Made by a program: the position numbers and the translations under genes. The notes under the pieces are model-generated. The model was not told the origin of the DNA, did no database searches, and saw nothing but the letters and a program-made list of their open reading frames with translations. A DNA stretch of 64,000 nt. It comes from Streptomyces sp. 1-11. GTDB taxonomy: Bacteria > Actinomycetota > Actinomycetes > Streptomycetales > Streptomycetaceae. The DNA is taken from assembly GCF_007176755.1 (NCBI RefSeq), contig NZ_BJTV01000003.1, positions 1 through 64,000 on the forward strand. Reading direction: 5' to 3'. Each line of letters opens with the position of its first letter. The first letter of the stretch is position 1. Shown here in pieces: positions 55,821 to 64,000 of this stretch.

Positions 55821-56428
55821 CCCGACCTTTCACCCAGGGTCACAGCGACCCGACCGTCCAGCCGGTGCCCGCCGCGGTCGTCGAGCAGGTCGACGCCGCC
55901 GACACCACGCTGAGCAACCCCAAACGGGCCGTGATCTCCATCGGCTCCAACCTCGGCAACCGCCTGGAGACCCTCCAGGGAGCCGTCGACGCCCTCGAGG
56001 ACACCCCCGGCGTCCGCGTGAAGGCGGTCTCCCCGGTCTACGAGACCGAGCCCTGGGGCGTCGAACCGGGCTCGCAGCCCTCCTACTTCAACGCGGTCGT
56101 CGTCCTGAAGACCACCCTGCCCCCGTCCTCCCTGCTGGAGCGGGCCCACGCCGTCGAGGAGGCCTTCCACCGGGTCCGCGACGAGCACTGGGGGCCGCGC
56201 ACCCTGGACGTCGACATCGTCGCCTACGCCGACGTCACCTCCGACGACCCGCTGCTGACCCTGCCCCACCCCCGCGCCCACGAACGCGCCTTCGTGCTCG
56301 CGCCCTGGCACGACGTCGACCCGCAGGCACAGCTTCCCGGCCGCGGCCCGGTGGCCGACCTGCTGTCGGGCGTCACCCGCCACGGCGTCGAAGCACGCGC
56401 GGACCTGGAACTCCGACTGCCCGAGTAG
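55817..56428 (+). CDS. folK: 2-amino-4-hydroxy-6-hydroxymethyldihydropteridine pyrophosphokinase
   Basis: A 203-aa enzyme. RAVISIGSNLGNRLETLQGA opens the fold, and SPVYETEPWGVEPGSQPSYF and EHWGPRTLDVDIVAYADV hold the ATP and magnesium residues. A 37-residue N-terminal extension is not part of the fold. Coupled to folB by an ATGA overlap and followed by the DUF3180 gene. Confidence 0.96.
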   Translation: MTRPFTQGHSDPTVQPVPAAVVEQVDAADTTLSNPKRAVISIGSNLGNRLETLQGAVDALEDTPGVRVKAVSPVYETEPWGVEPGSQPSYFNAVVVLKTTLPPSSLLERAHAVEEAFHRVRDEHWGPRTLDVDIVAYADVTSDDPLLTLPHPRAHERAFVLAPWHDVDPQAQLPGRGPVADLLSGVTRHGVEARADLELRLPE

Positions 56429-56485
56429 TCGTTAAGGTCAAGACGACCACAGTCCGGGACGGTCCGGGGGAGCTGAAGGGACACC

Positions 56486-56974
56486 GTGAAACAGCTGCGC
56501 ATCAGGGTGCTGGCCGGCGTGTTCGTCGTGGCCGGGATCCTGTCCTGGGCGGGCGCCCGCCTCTGGAACTCGGTCGGGACCCTGCCCAGCGTCCCCCTGG
56601 CCGCCCCCGTCGTCCTCGCCCTGATCGCCGTGGTGCTGCTCGCCACGGCGCTCTCGCTGCGCGCCCGCCTCAAGGCCCAGCGCGAGCGCCGCCCCGGAGC
56701 GAAGGGCGTCGACCCCCTGATGGCCGCCCGGGCGGTCGTCTTCGGCCAGGCCAGCGCCCTGGTGGCCGCCCTCGTCGCCGGCATGTACGGCGGCACGGGC
56801 GTCTTCCTGCTGGAACTCCTCGACATCCCCACCCGCCGCGACCAGGCCTTCTACGCCGGCTTCTCGGTCCTGGCCGGCATCGCCGTCATAGCGTCGGCCC
56901 TGTTCCTCGAACGGGTCTGCAAACTCCCCGAGGACGACGACCAGAACCACCCGGGCGCGGAGCCGGTGGCCTGA
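56486..56974 (+). CDS. DUF3180 membrane protein
   Basis: A 162-aa protein with four TM helices: about 8-26, 36-58, 86-106 and 126-142. LAGVFVVAGILSWAGARLW and DPLMAARAVVFGQASALVAA are typical of DUF3180, which follows folK in many actinobacteria. Start is GTG with GAAGGG upstream. Function unknown. The convergent Hint-LAGLIDADG gene ends 4 bp away. Confidence 0.88.
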   Translation: MKQLRIRVLAGVFVVAGILSWAGARLWNSVGTLPSVPLAAPVVLALIAVVLLATALSLRARLKAQRERRPGAKGVDPLMAARAVVFGQASALVAALVAGMYGGTGVFLLELLDIPTRRDQAFYAGFSVLAGIAVIASALFLERVCKLPEDDDQNHPGAEPVA

Positions 56975-56978
56975 GACC

Positions 56979-57962
56979 TCACCAGGGCTGGCGGGCCAGG
57001 TGTCCGTTGATCAGGAAGCCGGGCAGCGGGTCCAGGCGGTAGCTGTAGAGGGTGTAGGGCTTGTCCTTAGTCGTGCGTGGCCTCACGTCGTGCACCTGGG
57101 CCCATCCGGACTCACGGAGCTGCACCGGATGGGTCTCCGCCCGGAAGGTGCCGCGTGAGGGCCAGCTGTCCGCCACGACGAGGTGAGATGCCGTGCCGTC
57201 GAGACGAGGCGTGAACCTGGCCCCGATGATCCTTGCGAGTTCGGCAAGGAATGCGACGTTCGCGCTGACCAGCACCCGGCCTCCTCTGACCGGACAGCCG
57301 TCACCGTCCGAGTAACCGTCGAGGAAGCCGTCGAAGGTCTTCCTGTCGCGCAGCACCACCCTCGGAAAGCCCTGACGCATGTGGTGGGCGTCCCCGCCCA
57401 CGTACTGCCTCAGCAAATCCGCCAGGTACGAGGACACGACCCGCACGCGAAAGCCAGGAACGTCCCGCCGAAGGTAGCCGGACGGACGGGTCACGGGCTC
57501 GAGGCGCGCGCTGAGCCCCGTGGCTCCCACCAGGCACTCGGCGAACCGCTCGGCGAACCTTCTGTCGTTGACCACGAGGGAGACGTAGTTCCTGCCGACC
57601 GTCCCGTCCGAGCACGTGGCTCCGATCAGGTAGCCGAGGTCGTAACCCGGAGTGATGGTCAATCGCCGCCGGTTCAGTTTCCGCGCGTGGGTCCAGGCGA
57701 CCACATTCCCTCGGGCGTCCCTGGCGTGAACCCATCCGTCAGGCGTCGACAGCATCTGATCCGGCGCCACTACGAAGGCGAGGTGGTCGGTCACCACCTC
57801 TACGACCTCGCGGACCTTCGTCACCGCCACGTCCGTGACCGTGGTCTGCACGGTGCGCCCGTCCGACAGGGACCACAGGCGGCAGCCGACGCGAACGCTG
57901 CGTGCCTGCAGTCGTCCACCCACGGCGTTCACCGTCTGCTTGCTCGGTAAGCCGTACTGCAC
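56979..57962 (-). CDS. Free-standing Hint (intein-like) protein with LAGLIDADG endonuclease domain
   Basis: A 327-aa protein. Residues 15-108 resemble intein blocks A and B (VGCRLWSLSDG, then VVAPDQMLSTPDGWVHARD), with the block B His replaced. Two LAGLIDADG helices follow: LGYLIGATCSDGTVG and FDGFLDGYSDGDG. The end LYSYRLDPLPGFLINGHLARQ resembles blocks F and G but lacks the terminal HN, so splicing looks inactive. GTG 57962 has AGGGGG 6 nt upstream. GC3 is lower than its neighbours and codon 5 is TTA, needing bldA tRNA. It sits between DUF3180 and folE, normally adjacent. It is likely acquired. Confidence 0.83.
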   Translation of the reverse strand: MQYGLPSKQTVNAVGGRLQARSVRVGCRLWSLSDGRTVQTTVTDVAVTKVREVVEVVTDHLAFVVAPDQMLSTPDGWVHARDARGNVVAWTHARKLNRRRLTITPGYDLGYLIGATCSDGTVGRNYVSLVVNDRRFAERFAECLVGATGLSARLEPVTRPSGYLRRDVPGFRVRVVSSYLADLLRQYVGGDAHHMRQGFPRVVLRDRKTFDGFLDGYSDGDGCPVRGGRVLVSANVAFLAELARIIGARFTPRLDGTASHLVVADSWPSRGTFRAETHPVQLRESGWAQVHDVRPRTTKDKPYTLYSYRLDPLPGFLINGHLARQPW

Positions 57963-57969
57963 CTCGTCC

Positions 57970-58002
57970 CCCCTGATCAGTAGTCAGCTCACTGATCAGG
58001 GG
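57970..58002. promoter_or_regulatory. Inverted repeat upstream of the Hint-LAGLIDADG gene
   Basis: CCCCTGATCAG and CTGATCAGGGG form perfect 11-bp arms with an 11-nt loop. It lies between the folE stop (58031) and the start at 57962, next to the Shine-Dalgarno. It may be a terminator for folE, an operator, or a recognition site. There is no T-run. Confidence 0.6.
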
Positions 58003-58030
58003 ACGGTATCGGGCACCACTGACATTCGGG

Positions 58031-58636
58031 TCAGTGCGCCAGTATCAGGCTCATCGCCTCGGCACGGGTCGTGGCGTCACGAAGCTGGCCCCGCACCGCC
58101 GATGTGGTGGTCTTGGCTCCCGGCTTGCGGATGCCGCGTACCGACATGCACATGTGCTCGGCCTCGATGACGACGATCGCGCCACGGGCCTCGAGGATCC
58201 GGACGAGGGAGTCCGCGATCTGGGTGGTGAGTCGTTCCTGCACCTGCGGGCGGCGAGCGAACACCTCGACCAGCCGCGCCAGTTTCGACAGGCCCGTGAT
58301 CTTGCCGTTCTCGGCCGGGATGTACCCGACGTGAGCCACGCCGTGGAAAGGCAGGAGGTGATGCTCGCAGAGGGAGACGATCTCGATGTCCTTCACCAGG
58401 ACCATCTCATCGTGTCCGAGATCGAACGTGGTCGTCAGAACGTCCTCGGGCTCCTGCCACAGGCCGGCCAGGAGCTCCCGGTACGCCCGCGCGACCCGAG
58501 CCGGGGTGTCCCGCAGTCCCTCGCGGTCCGGATCCTCACCGACCGCGATCAGGAGTTCCCGAACGGCGTTCTCGGCGCGCTTCTCATCGAATTCGCCGAT
58601 GAAGCCCTCGCCGGCCAGCGTCACGGGGTCGGTCAT
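58031..58636 (-). CDS. folE: GTP cyclohydrolase I
   Basis: A 201-aa enzyme that opens GTP to dihydroneopterin triphosphate, the first folate step. The zinc and catalytic residues are in [20 protein letters not shown] and [34 protein letters not shown] is also standard. ATG 58636 gives the normal length. A terminator separates it from upstream ftsH. Confidence 0.96.
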   Translation of the reverse strand: MTDPVTLAGEGFIGEFDEKRAENAVRELLIAVGEDPDREGLRDTPARVARAYRELLAGLWQEPEDVLTTTFDLGHDEMVLVKDIEIVSLCEHHLLPFHGVAHVGYIPAENGKITGLSKLARLVEVFARRPQVQERLTTQIADSLVRILEARGAIVVIEAEHMCMSVRGIRKPGAKTTTSAVRGQLRDATTRAEAMSLILAH

Positions 58637-58680
58637 CTGATGCCTCGTTCCTGTACGTCTCACCCACGGCATACGAAAAT

Positions 58681-58716
58681 GCCGCACCCCCCAGGCTAGA
58701 ACCTGGGGGGTGCGGC
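58681..58716 (-). terminator. Intrinsic terminator of ftsH
   Basis: Perfect 15-bp stem GCCGCACCCCCCAGG / CCTGGGGGGTGCGGC with loop CTAGAA. On the minus strand it is followed by ATTTTC, a short T-run. It lies in the ftsH-folE gap. Confidence 0.8.
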
Positions 58717-58748
58717 GTTCATTCCGGGCCGGGAGGCTGCCGGGAGCG

Positions 58749-60788
58749 TCAGCTCTCGGGGCGGTCCTCCGGGGTCTGCTCCGTCGCCGGGGCGGGGTCC
58801 ACGGCGGTGGACTTGACCGTGCTGATGGCCGCCGTCGCGCCGTTCGCACCGTTGGTCAGTGCCAGCTCCTTGGGGGAGAGCACCGGCGGGCGGGTGGAGG
58901 GGGTGCGGCGGGAGGAGCCGGTCCAGGCGGGCCGCGGCGGGCGCTTGTGGATCGTCGCGAAGATCTCGGCGATCTCCTCCTTGCCCAGGGTCTCCTTCTC
59001 CAGGAGGGCCAGGACCAGGTTGTCGAGCACGTCGCGGTTCTCGACCAGGATCTCCCAGGCCTCGTTGTGAGCGGTCTCGATGAGCTTCTTGACCTCTTCG
59101 TCCACCAGCGCGGCGACCTCTTCGGAGTAGTCGCGCTGGTGAGCCATCTCACGTCCGAGGAACGGCTCGCTGTTGTCGCCGCCGAACTTGATCGCGCCGA
59201 GCCGCTCGGTCATGCCGTACTGGGTGACCATCGCGCGGGCCAGGTTGGTGGCCTTCTCGATGTCGTTGGCGGCGCCGGTGGTCGGGTCGTGGAAGACCAG
59301 TTCCTCCGCCGCACGGCCGCCCAGCATGTAGGCGAGCTGGTCGAGCATCTCGTTGCGGGTGGTGGAGTACTTGTCCTCGTCCGGGAGCACCATCGTGTAG
59401 CCGAGGGCACGACCCCGGGACAGGATGGTGATCTTGTGGACCGGGTCGGAGTTGGGCGAGGCCGCCGCGACCAGGGCGTGACCGCCCTCGTGGTACGCGG
59501 TGATCTTCTTCTCCTTGTCCGACATGATCCGGGTCCGCTTCTGCGGGCCCGCGACCACGCGGTCGATCGCCTCGTCCAGCGCCTTGTTGTCGATCAGCTT
59601 CTGGTCACCGCGGGCGGTGAGCAGCGCGGCCTCGTTGAGCACGTTGGCGAGGTCGGCGCCGGTCATGCCGGGGGTGCGGCGGGCGACGGCGGCCAGGTCG
59701 ACGTCGGGCGCGACCGGCTTGCCCTTCTGGTGGACCTTGAGGATCTCCATGCGGCCCTGCAGGTCCGGCGGGTCGACGGCGATCTGCCGGTCGAAGCGGC
59801 CGGGGCGCAGGAGGGCCGGGTCGAGGATGTCGGGCCGGTTGGTGGCGGCGATCAGGATGACGCCGCCCTTGACGTCGAAGCCGTCCATCTCGACGAGGAG
59901 CTGGTTCAGCGTCTGCTCGCGCTCGTCGTGCCCGCCGCCGAGGCCGGCGCCGCGGTGGCGGCCGACCGCGTCGATCTCGTCGACGAAGACGATCGCCGGG
60001 GCGTTCGCCTTGGCCTGCTCGAACAGGTCGCGGACCCGGGAGGCACCGACACCGACGAACATCTCGACGAAGTCAGAACCGGAGATCGAGTAGAAGGGGA
60101 CCCCGGCCTCGCCGGCCACGGCACGGGCGAGCAGGGTCTTGCCGGTACCGGGGCGGCCGTAGAGGAGCACGCCCTTGGGGATCTTGGCGCCGACGGCCTG
60201 GAACTTGGCCGGTTCCTGCAGGAACTCCTTGATCTCGTGGAGTTCCTCGACGGCCTCGTCGCAGCCGGCGACGTCGGTGAAGGTCGTCTTCGGGGTGTCC
60301 TTGGTGATGAGCTTGGCCTTGGACTTGCCGAAGTTCATGACCCGGGAGCCGCCGCCCTGCATCTGGTTCATCAGGAACAGGAAGACGACCACGATGAGGA
60401 CGAAGGGGAGCAGGGAGAGCAGGACGCCGAGGAACGGGTTCTGCTTGGACGGCGAGACTGTGTAGCCGTCCGGGATCTGCTTGTCCTGGTACTTGCTCTG
60501 CAGCGTGCTGGCGATGGTCACGCCCTGGTCGCCGATGTAGCTCGCCTGGATCTTGGAGCTGCCGTCGACCTTCTGACCGTCCTTGAGCTCGACCTTGACG
60601 GTCTGCTCGTCACCGGTGGTGAGCTTGGCCGACTGCACCCTGTTGTCGTTGATCGCCGCCACGACCTGGCCGGTGTCCACCGTCTTATAGCCGCCGGACG
60701 AGCCGACGACCTGCATCAACACGACCACGGCAAGGACGGCCAGCACGATCCACATGACCGGCCCACGGAAGTATCGCTTCACGTCCAT
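58749..60788 (-). CDS. ftsH: ATP-dependent zinc metalloprotease FtsH
   Basis: A 679-aa inner membrane protease. [20 protein letters not shown] gives the first TM helix; the second is near residue 120 ([20 protein letters not shown]). Walker A reads GRPGTGKT where GPPGTGKT is usual. Walker B is VFVDEIDAV. The zinc motif HEGGH and GRAAEELVF follow. ATG 60788 matches the family N-terminus; an in-frame ATG 60824 adds 12 residues. The tail after residue 620 is Pro/Ser/Thr-rich and disordered. Confidence 0.96.
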   Translation of the reverse strand: MDVKRYFRGPVMWIVLAVLAVVVLMQVVGSSGGYKTVDTGQVVAAINDNRVQSAKLTTGDEQTVKVELKDGQKVDGSSKIQASYIGDQGVTIASTLQSKYQDKQIPDGYTVSPSKQNPFLGVLLSLLPFVLIVVVFLFLMNQMQGGGSRVMNFGKSKAKLITKDTPKTTFTDVAGCDEAVEELHEIKEFLQEPAKFQAVGAKIPKGVLLYGRPGTGKTLLARAVAGEAGVPFYSISGSDFVEMFVGVGASRVRDLFEQAKANAPAIVFVDEIDAVGRHRGAGLGGGHDEREQTLNQLLVEMDGFDVKGGVILIAATNRPDILDPALLRPGRFDRQIAVDPPDLQGRMEILKVHQKGKPVAPDVDLAAVARRTPGMTGADLANVLNEAALLTARGDQKLIDNKALDEAIDRVVAGPQKRTRIMSDKEKKITAYHEGGHALVAAASPNSDPVHKITILSRGRALGYTMVLPDEDKYSTTRNEMLDQLAYMLGGRAAEELVFHDPTTGAANDIEKATNLARAMVTQYGMTERLGAIKFGGDNSEPFLGREMAHQRDYSEEVAALVDEEVKKLIETAHNEAWEILVENRDVLDNLVLALLEKETLGKEEIAEIFATIHKRPPRPAWTGSSRRTPSTRPPVLSPKELALTNGANGATAAISTVKSTAVDPAPATEQTPEDRPES

Positions 60789-60983
60789 CCATACGGAGCG
60801 GTGTCGCCCCGTCCCTCCTGCCATAGTGAGTTTGATAAGACAGTTCTTCTGACGGTACCCCAGCATTGTTGTCCGAAGCCGCACGGAGCGGCATCGACGG
60901 CCGGCAATCCCGTCTCTGCATGCTCCAACGCTGCGGAACCCGCTGGGGTTCCCGGTCGTCCTGGAAGGACTGGCCCCGTTGGC

Positions 60984-61544
60984 TCAGCCGCCGTAGACGT
61001 GGGGCGCGAGCGTACCGACGAACGGCAGGTTGCGGTACTTCTCGGCGTAGTCGAGGCCGTAGCCGACGACGAACTCGTTGGGGATGTCGAAACCGACCCA
61101 CTCGACGTCGATGGCGACCTTGGCGGCGTCCGGCTTGCGCAGCAGCGTGCACACCTTGAGGGTGGCGGGCTCGCGCGAGCCGAGGTTGTTGATCAGCCAG
61201 GACAGGGTCAGGCCGGAGTCGATGATGTCCTCGACGATCAGGACGTGCCTGCCCTTGATGTCGGTGTCGAGGTCCTTGAGGATCCGGACCACGCCGGAGG
61301 ACTGGGTGCCAGCGCCGTAGGAGGACACGGCCATCCAGTCCATGGTGACGGGGGTGGACAGCGCCCGGGCGAGGTCCGCCATGACCATCACCGCGCCCTT
61401 GAGGACGCCGACGATGAGCAGGTCCTTGCCCGCGTACTCCGCGTCGATCTTCGCGGCCAGCTCGGCCAGCTTCGCGTCGATCTCTTCCTTGGTGATGAGC
61501 ACCCGCTGGAGGTCGGCACCCATGTCTTTCGCGTCCACCCGCAT
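60984..61544 (-). CDS. hpt: Hypoxanthine-guanine phosphoribosyltransferase
   Basis: A 186-aa purine salvage enzyme. [16 protein letters not shown], the flexible-loop Ser-Tyr, and PRPP motif [17 protein letters not shown] are typical, as is [23 protein letters not shown] 61544 is used; ATG 61523 (MGADLQRV) is also in frame. It belongs to the conserved tilS-hpt-ftsH order, all transcribed leftward. Confidence 0.95.
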   Translation of the reverse strand: MRVDAKDMGADLQRVLITKEEIDAKLAELAAKIDAEYAGKDLLIVGVLKGAVMVMADLARALSTPVTMDWMAVSSYGAGTQSSGVVRILKDLDTDIKGRHVLIVEDIIDSGLTLSWLINNLGSREPATLKVCTLLRKPDAAKVAIDVEWVGFDIPNEFVVGYGLDYAEKYRNLPFVGTLAPHVYGG

Positions 61545-61628
61545 CACTTTCGTCGTCCCGCACTTACGGCCGCACTCGCGTGCCCCCGGCTGCCCGGTCC
61601 GCCGGAGGGGTCCCCCGGGGCCGCGGTG

Positions 61629-62690
61629 TCAGCCCTGCCGAATCACCAGTCTGCCACCCTGGCGCCGGGCGACGACTTTGCCCGGGAGATTGATGTCCCC
61701 CTGGCCCCGCCAGCCGGTGATGAGCCGGTCGACTTCCTCGATGTGGCGGGCGAAGAGCGAGCCGGCCGGGGCCCCCGCCTCGATGGCGGCGCGGCGGATG
61801 ATGCGGCGGCGCACGGCGGGCGGGAGGGCGTAGAGCTTGGCGCACTCCAGGTGGCCGGTGGCGTCGCGCACGGAGGCCTCGGCCTGGCTGGCCCAGGTGT
61901 CGAGGGCGTCGGCGTCGTCGCGGGAGAGCTGGGCGGTGCGGGCGAGCGCTTCCACGACGCCTTTGCCGAGGGCCTTCTCCAGGGCGGGCAGGCCTTCGTG
62001 CCGGAGCCGGGAGCGGGTGTAGGCGGGGTCGGCGTTGTGCGGGTCGTCCCAGACGGACAGGGACTGGGCCATGCAGGCCTTGCGGGCGGTCTGCCGGTCC
62101 AGGGACAAAAAGGGCCGCCGGTAACGGCCGCCGGCCCCCGAGACCGCGGCCATTCCGGACAGGGAGCGGATGCCGGAGCCGCGGGCGAGGCCGAGCAGGA
62201 CGGTCTCGGCCTGGTCGTCGCGGGTGTGTCCGAGCAGCACGGCGGTGGCGCCGTGGTGTTCCGCGGCGGCGTCGAGGGCGGCGTAGCGGGCGTCGCGGGC
62301 GGCGGCCTCGGGTCCGCCTTCGCGGCCGACGGTCACGGCGATGGACTCGACGGGGTCGAGGCCGAGGCCGCGCAGCTTGAGCACGACCTCGTCGGCGCGC
62401 AGGCCGGAGCCGGGCTGGAGACCGTGGTCGACGGTGACGCCGCCGGCGCGGATGCCGAGCTTGGGCGCCTCGAAGGCGAGGGCGGAGGCGAGCGCCATGG
62501 AGTCGGCCCCGCCGGAGCAGGCGACGAGCACGAGCGGGGAGGGGGGCCGCTCGGCCGGGCCCCGCCCGGCGGCGACGGTCCGGCTGCGCTCGAGGCTTCG
62601 TCCGGTGGTGCTGCTGTGGTCGGTCAGGATGTCGTGGAGGACGCGGCGGACCGCCAGGCGTATCGCCGCGACCGATGGATGGGGACCCAT
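61629..62690 (-). CDS. tilS: tRNA(Ile)-lysidine synthetase
   Basis: A 353-aa PP-loop ATPase that converts C34 to lysidine in tRNA-Ile(CAU). The SGGxDS motif is in [40 protein letters not shown] and [20 protein letters not shown] are conserved. The first 50 residues form an Arg-rich extension. The C-terminal domain is short, as in other actinobacteria. AAGGGAA precedes the ATG. Confidence 0.95.
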   Translation of the reverse strand: MGPHPSVAAIRLAVRRVLHDILTDHSSTTGRSLERSRTVAAGRGPAERPPSPLVLVACSGGADSMALASALAFEAPKLGIRAGGVTVDHGLQPGSGLRADEVVLKLRGLGLDPVESIAVTVGREGGPEAAARDARYAALDAAAEHHGATAVLLGHTRDDQAETVLLGLARGSGIRSLSGMAAVSGAGGRYRRPFLSLDRQTARKACMAQSLSVWDDPHNADPAYTRSRLRHEGLPALEKALGKGVVEALARTAQLSRDDADALDTWASQAEASVRDATGHLECAKLYALPPAVRRRIIRRAAIEAGAPAGSLFARHIEEVDRLITGWRGQGDINLPGKVVARRQGGRLVIRQG

Positions 62691-62882
62691 GTCCGGTTCC
62701 CTTCATGAAGTTTTCGGGGGTGAGCCCGAGAGCCAGTCACTCAGAGTGTGTCGATGGTGACAGAAGCGGGCCGTTCCCCGAGCATTGCACGCCTACCCAT
62801 GACTCACGGTCCCTCGGACGGGTGATTGGAGGGGCGTTCGCCTGCCGTCGGCCGGATTCGTCTCACGACTCCGCGGCGTGGT

Positions 62883-63983
62883 TCACGACTCGGCCTTGCG
62901 GTGCACCCGTGCGACCCAGTCCGCCGGTTTGGCGATCTCCGCCTTGGTGGGGAGGGTGTTGGGCGAGGTCCAGACGCGGTTGAAGCCGTCCATGCCGACC
63001 TGTTCGACGACGCCGCTCACGAAGCGCTCGCCGTCGCGGTACTGCCGGAGCTTGGCGTCGAGGCCGAGCAGTTTGCGCAGGGCGAGGTCGAGCCGGGAGG
63101 CGCCCTTGGCGCGGCGCTGCTGGAACTTCTCGCGGATCTCGGCGACGCTCGGCACGACCTCGGGGCCGACGCCGTCCATGACGAAGTCGGCGTGGCCCTC
63201 GAGCAGGGACATCACGGCGGTGAGGCGGCCGAGGATCTCGCGCTGGGCCGGGGTCTGCACCAGTTCCACGAAGGAGCGCCCGCCGTCGTCCTCCTCGCCC
63301 TCGGGGCGGCCGCCGGCGAGGGACTGGGCGGCTTCGCGGACGCGTTCGAGGACGGTCATCGGGTCGACGTCGGTCTCCGCCAAGAACGACTGGATCTCGC
63401 CCTCCAGGTGGTCGCGGAGCCAGGGCACGGCGGTGAACTGGGTGCGGTGCGTCTCCTCGTGCAGGCAGACCCAGAGCCGGAAGTCGTGGGGCTCGACGTC
63501 GAGTTCGCGTTCCACGTGGACGATGTTGGGCGCGACCAGGAGCAGCCGGCCGCCGCCGTTCTCCCCGGCGGGCAGGTCGCGGGAGGCGGGGGCGAAGGTC
63601 TCGTACTGGCCGAGGACGCGGGAGGCGAGGAAGGACAGCAGCATGCCGAGTTCGACGCCGGTGACCTTGCCGCCGACGGCGCCGAGGACGGCGCTGCCCG
63701 GGTTGCCGCCGCGGCGTTCCTGCATCTTGCCCAGGAGGGGTTTGAGGAGTTCCCGGAAGCCGGCGACGTTGGCCCGCACCCAGCCGGGGCGGTCGACGAC
63801 CAGGACGGGGGTGTCGTGGGTGTCCTCGGTGCCCAGCCGGGTGAAGCCCCGGACGTGTTCCTCCGAGGCCTTCGCGTGCCGGCGCAGTTCCGCGACGACC
63901 TCTCTGGCCTCGTCGCGGCTCACTTCGGGGCCCGGCCGTACGAGCCGTGTCGCGGTCGCCACCGCGAGGTTCCAGTCGACCAT
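62883..63983 (-). CDS. Zinc-dependent metalloprotease, DUF2342 family
   Basis: A 366-aa protein. MVDWNLAVATATRLVRPGPE is the usual core start; the true start could lie beyond the window edge, 17 bp upstream. LLLVAPNIVHVERELDVEPH, the zinc motif LWVCLHEETHRTQFTAVPWL (HEETH), and LEGHADFVMDGVG are typical. The family is often annotated as coenzyme F420 biosynthesis-associated or hydrolase; its true role is unclear. It is conserved next to tilS-hpt in actinobacteria. Confidence 0.87.
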   Translation of the reverse strand: MVDWNLAVATATRLVRPGPEVSRDEAREVVAELRRHAKASEEHVRGFTRLGTEDTHDTPVLVVDRPGWVRANVAGFRELLKPLLGKMQERRGGNPGSAVLGAVGGKVTGVELGMLLSFLASRVLGQYETFAPASRDLPAGENGGGRLLLVAPNIVHVERELDVEPHDFRLWVCLHEETHRTQFTAVPWLRDHLEGEIQSFLAETDVDPMTVLERVREAAQSLAGGRPEGEEDDGGRSFVELVQTPAQREILGRLTAVMSLLEGHADFVMDGVGPEVVPSVAEIREKFQQRRAKGASRLDLALRKLLGLDAKLRQYRDGERFVSGVVEQVGMDGFNRVWTSPNTLPTKAEIAKPADWVARVHRKAES

Positions 63984-64000
63984 CCCGGGAGATGCGGTGC

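Noticed and set aside
58710..62708. 1332-residue plus-strand frame over ftsH, hpt and tilS
   Set aside because: It is antisense to three clearly identified genes and lacks recognisable domains.

Overview
The window is a high-GC actinomycete chromosome segment. GC-rich third codon positions, frequent GTG starts, many apparently leaderless transcripts and the gene content point to Streptomyces. The gene order (trpS, proC, ilvD, radA-disA, sigE-cseABC, clpC, lsr2, coaX-nadC-nadB-panC, folP-folB-folK, folE, ftsH, hpt, tilS) matches, from memory, the S. coelicolor core region around SCO3334-SCO3406. No insertion sequence, prophage, CRISPR array or tRNA gene was seen. Function calls come from motifs and remembered families; no database search was run.

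Layout. 1-116 is the 5' end of a 16S rRNA gene on the minus strand, with a leader and several promoters up to about 752. Divergent from it is a tryptophanyl-tRNA synthetase with a Trp-Trp leader peptide and attenuator (768-1944). 2.0-12.3 kb holds proC, an ABC-2 exporter, a methyltransferase, small membrane and SH3-like proteins, a Ser/Thr kinase separated from its likely PQQ sensor half by an in-frame TGA, ilvD, and a TetR/sugar-isomerase pair. 12.5-20.9 kb holds an exopolyphosphatase, a Cys-rich unknown protein, a sigma-like/zinc-finger/TM/BACON fusion, radA, disA and mutY. 21.1-24.4 kb is the sigE-cseA-cseB-cseC cell-envelope-stress operon. 24.6-28.7 kb carries an MFS exporter with its divergent TetR regulator, an M23 peptidase and a secreted HAD phosphatase.

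28.7-35 kb is clpC (two ClgR-type boxes upstream), lsr2, an ArgA-like GNAT, a BlaI-family regulator and small unknowns. 35.1-40.7 kb is a compact pantothenate/NAD/CoA cluster (coaX, nadC, nadB, panC, DUF2520). 40.8-50.5 kb includes an aldolase-family PLP enzyme, a TmrB-like P-loop protein, a NarL-type two-component system, a MidA-type methyltransferase facing an orphan NuoD paralogue, and a YdbS/YdbT-like PH-domain pair. 50.5-53.7 kb has an esterase and an MprF/LysX-like lysyltransferase, the latter behind an ECF-type promoter. 53.8-58.6 kb is the folate cluster, interrupted between the DUF3180 gene and folE by a lower-GC, TTA-containing Hint-LAGLIDADG gene. 58.7-64 kb is ftsH, hpt, tilS and a zinc metalloprotease.

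How it works together. Three themes recur. Envelope homeostasis links SigE/Cse, the MprF-like protein, the esterase, the M23 peptidase and FtsH. Nucleotide second messenger and proteostasis functions are DisA, ClpC and FtsH. Cofactor supply covers NAD, CoA and folate. The least conventional items are the trpS attenuator, the MidA/NuoD-like pair, the membrane sigma-like fusion, the split kinase and the Hint-LAGLIDADG insertion.
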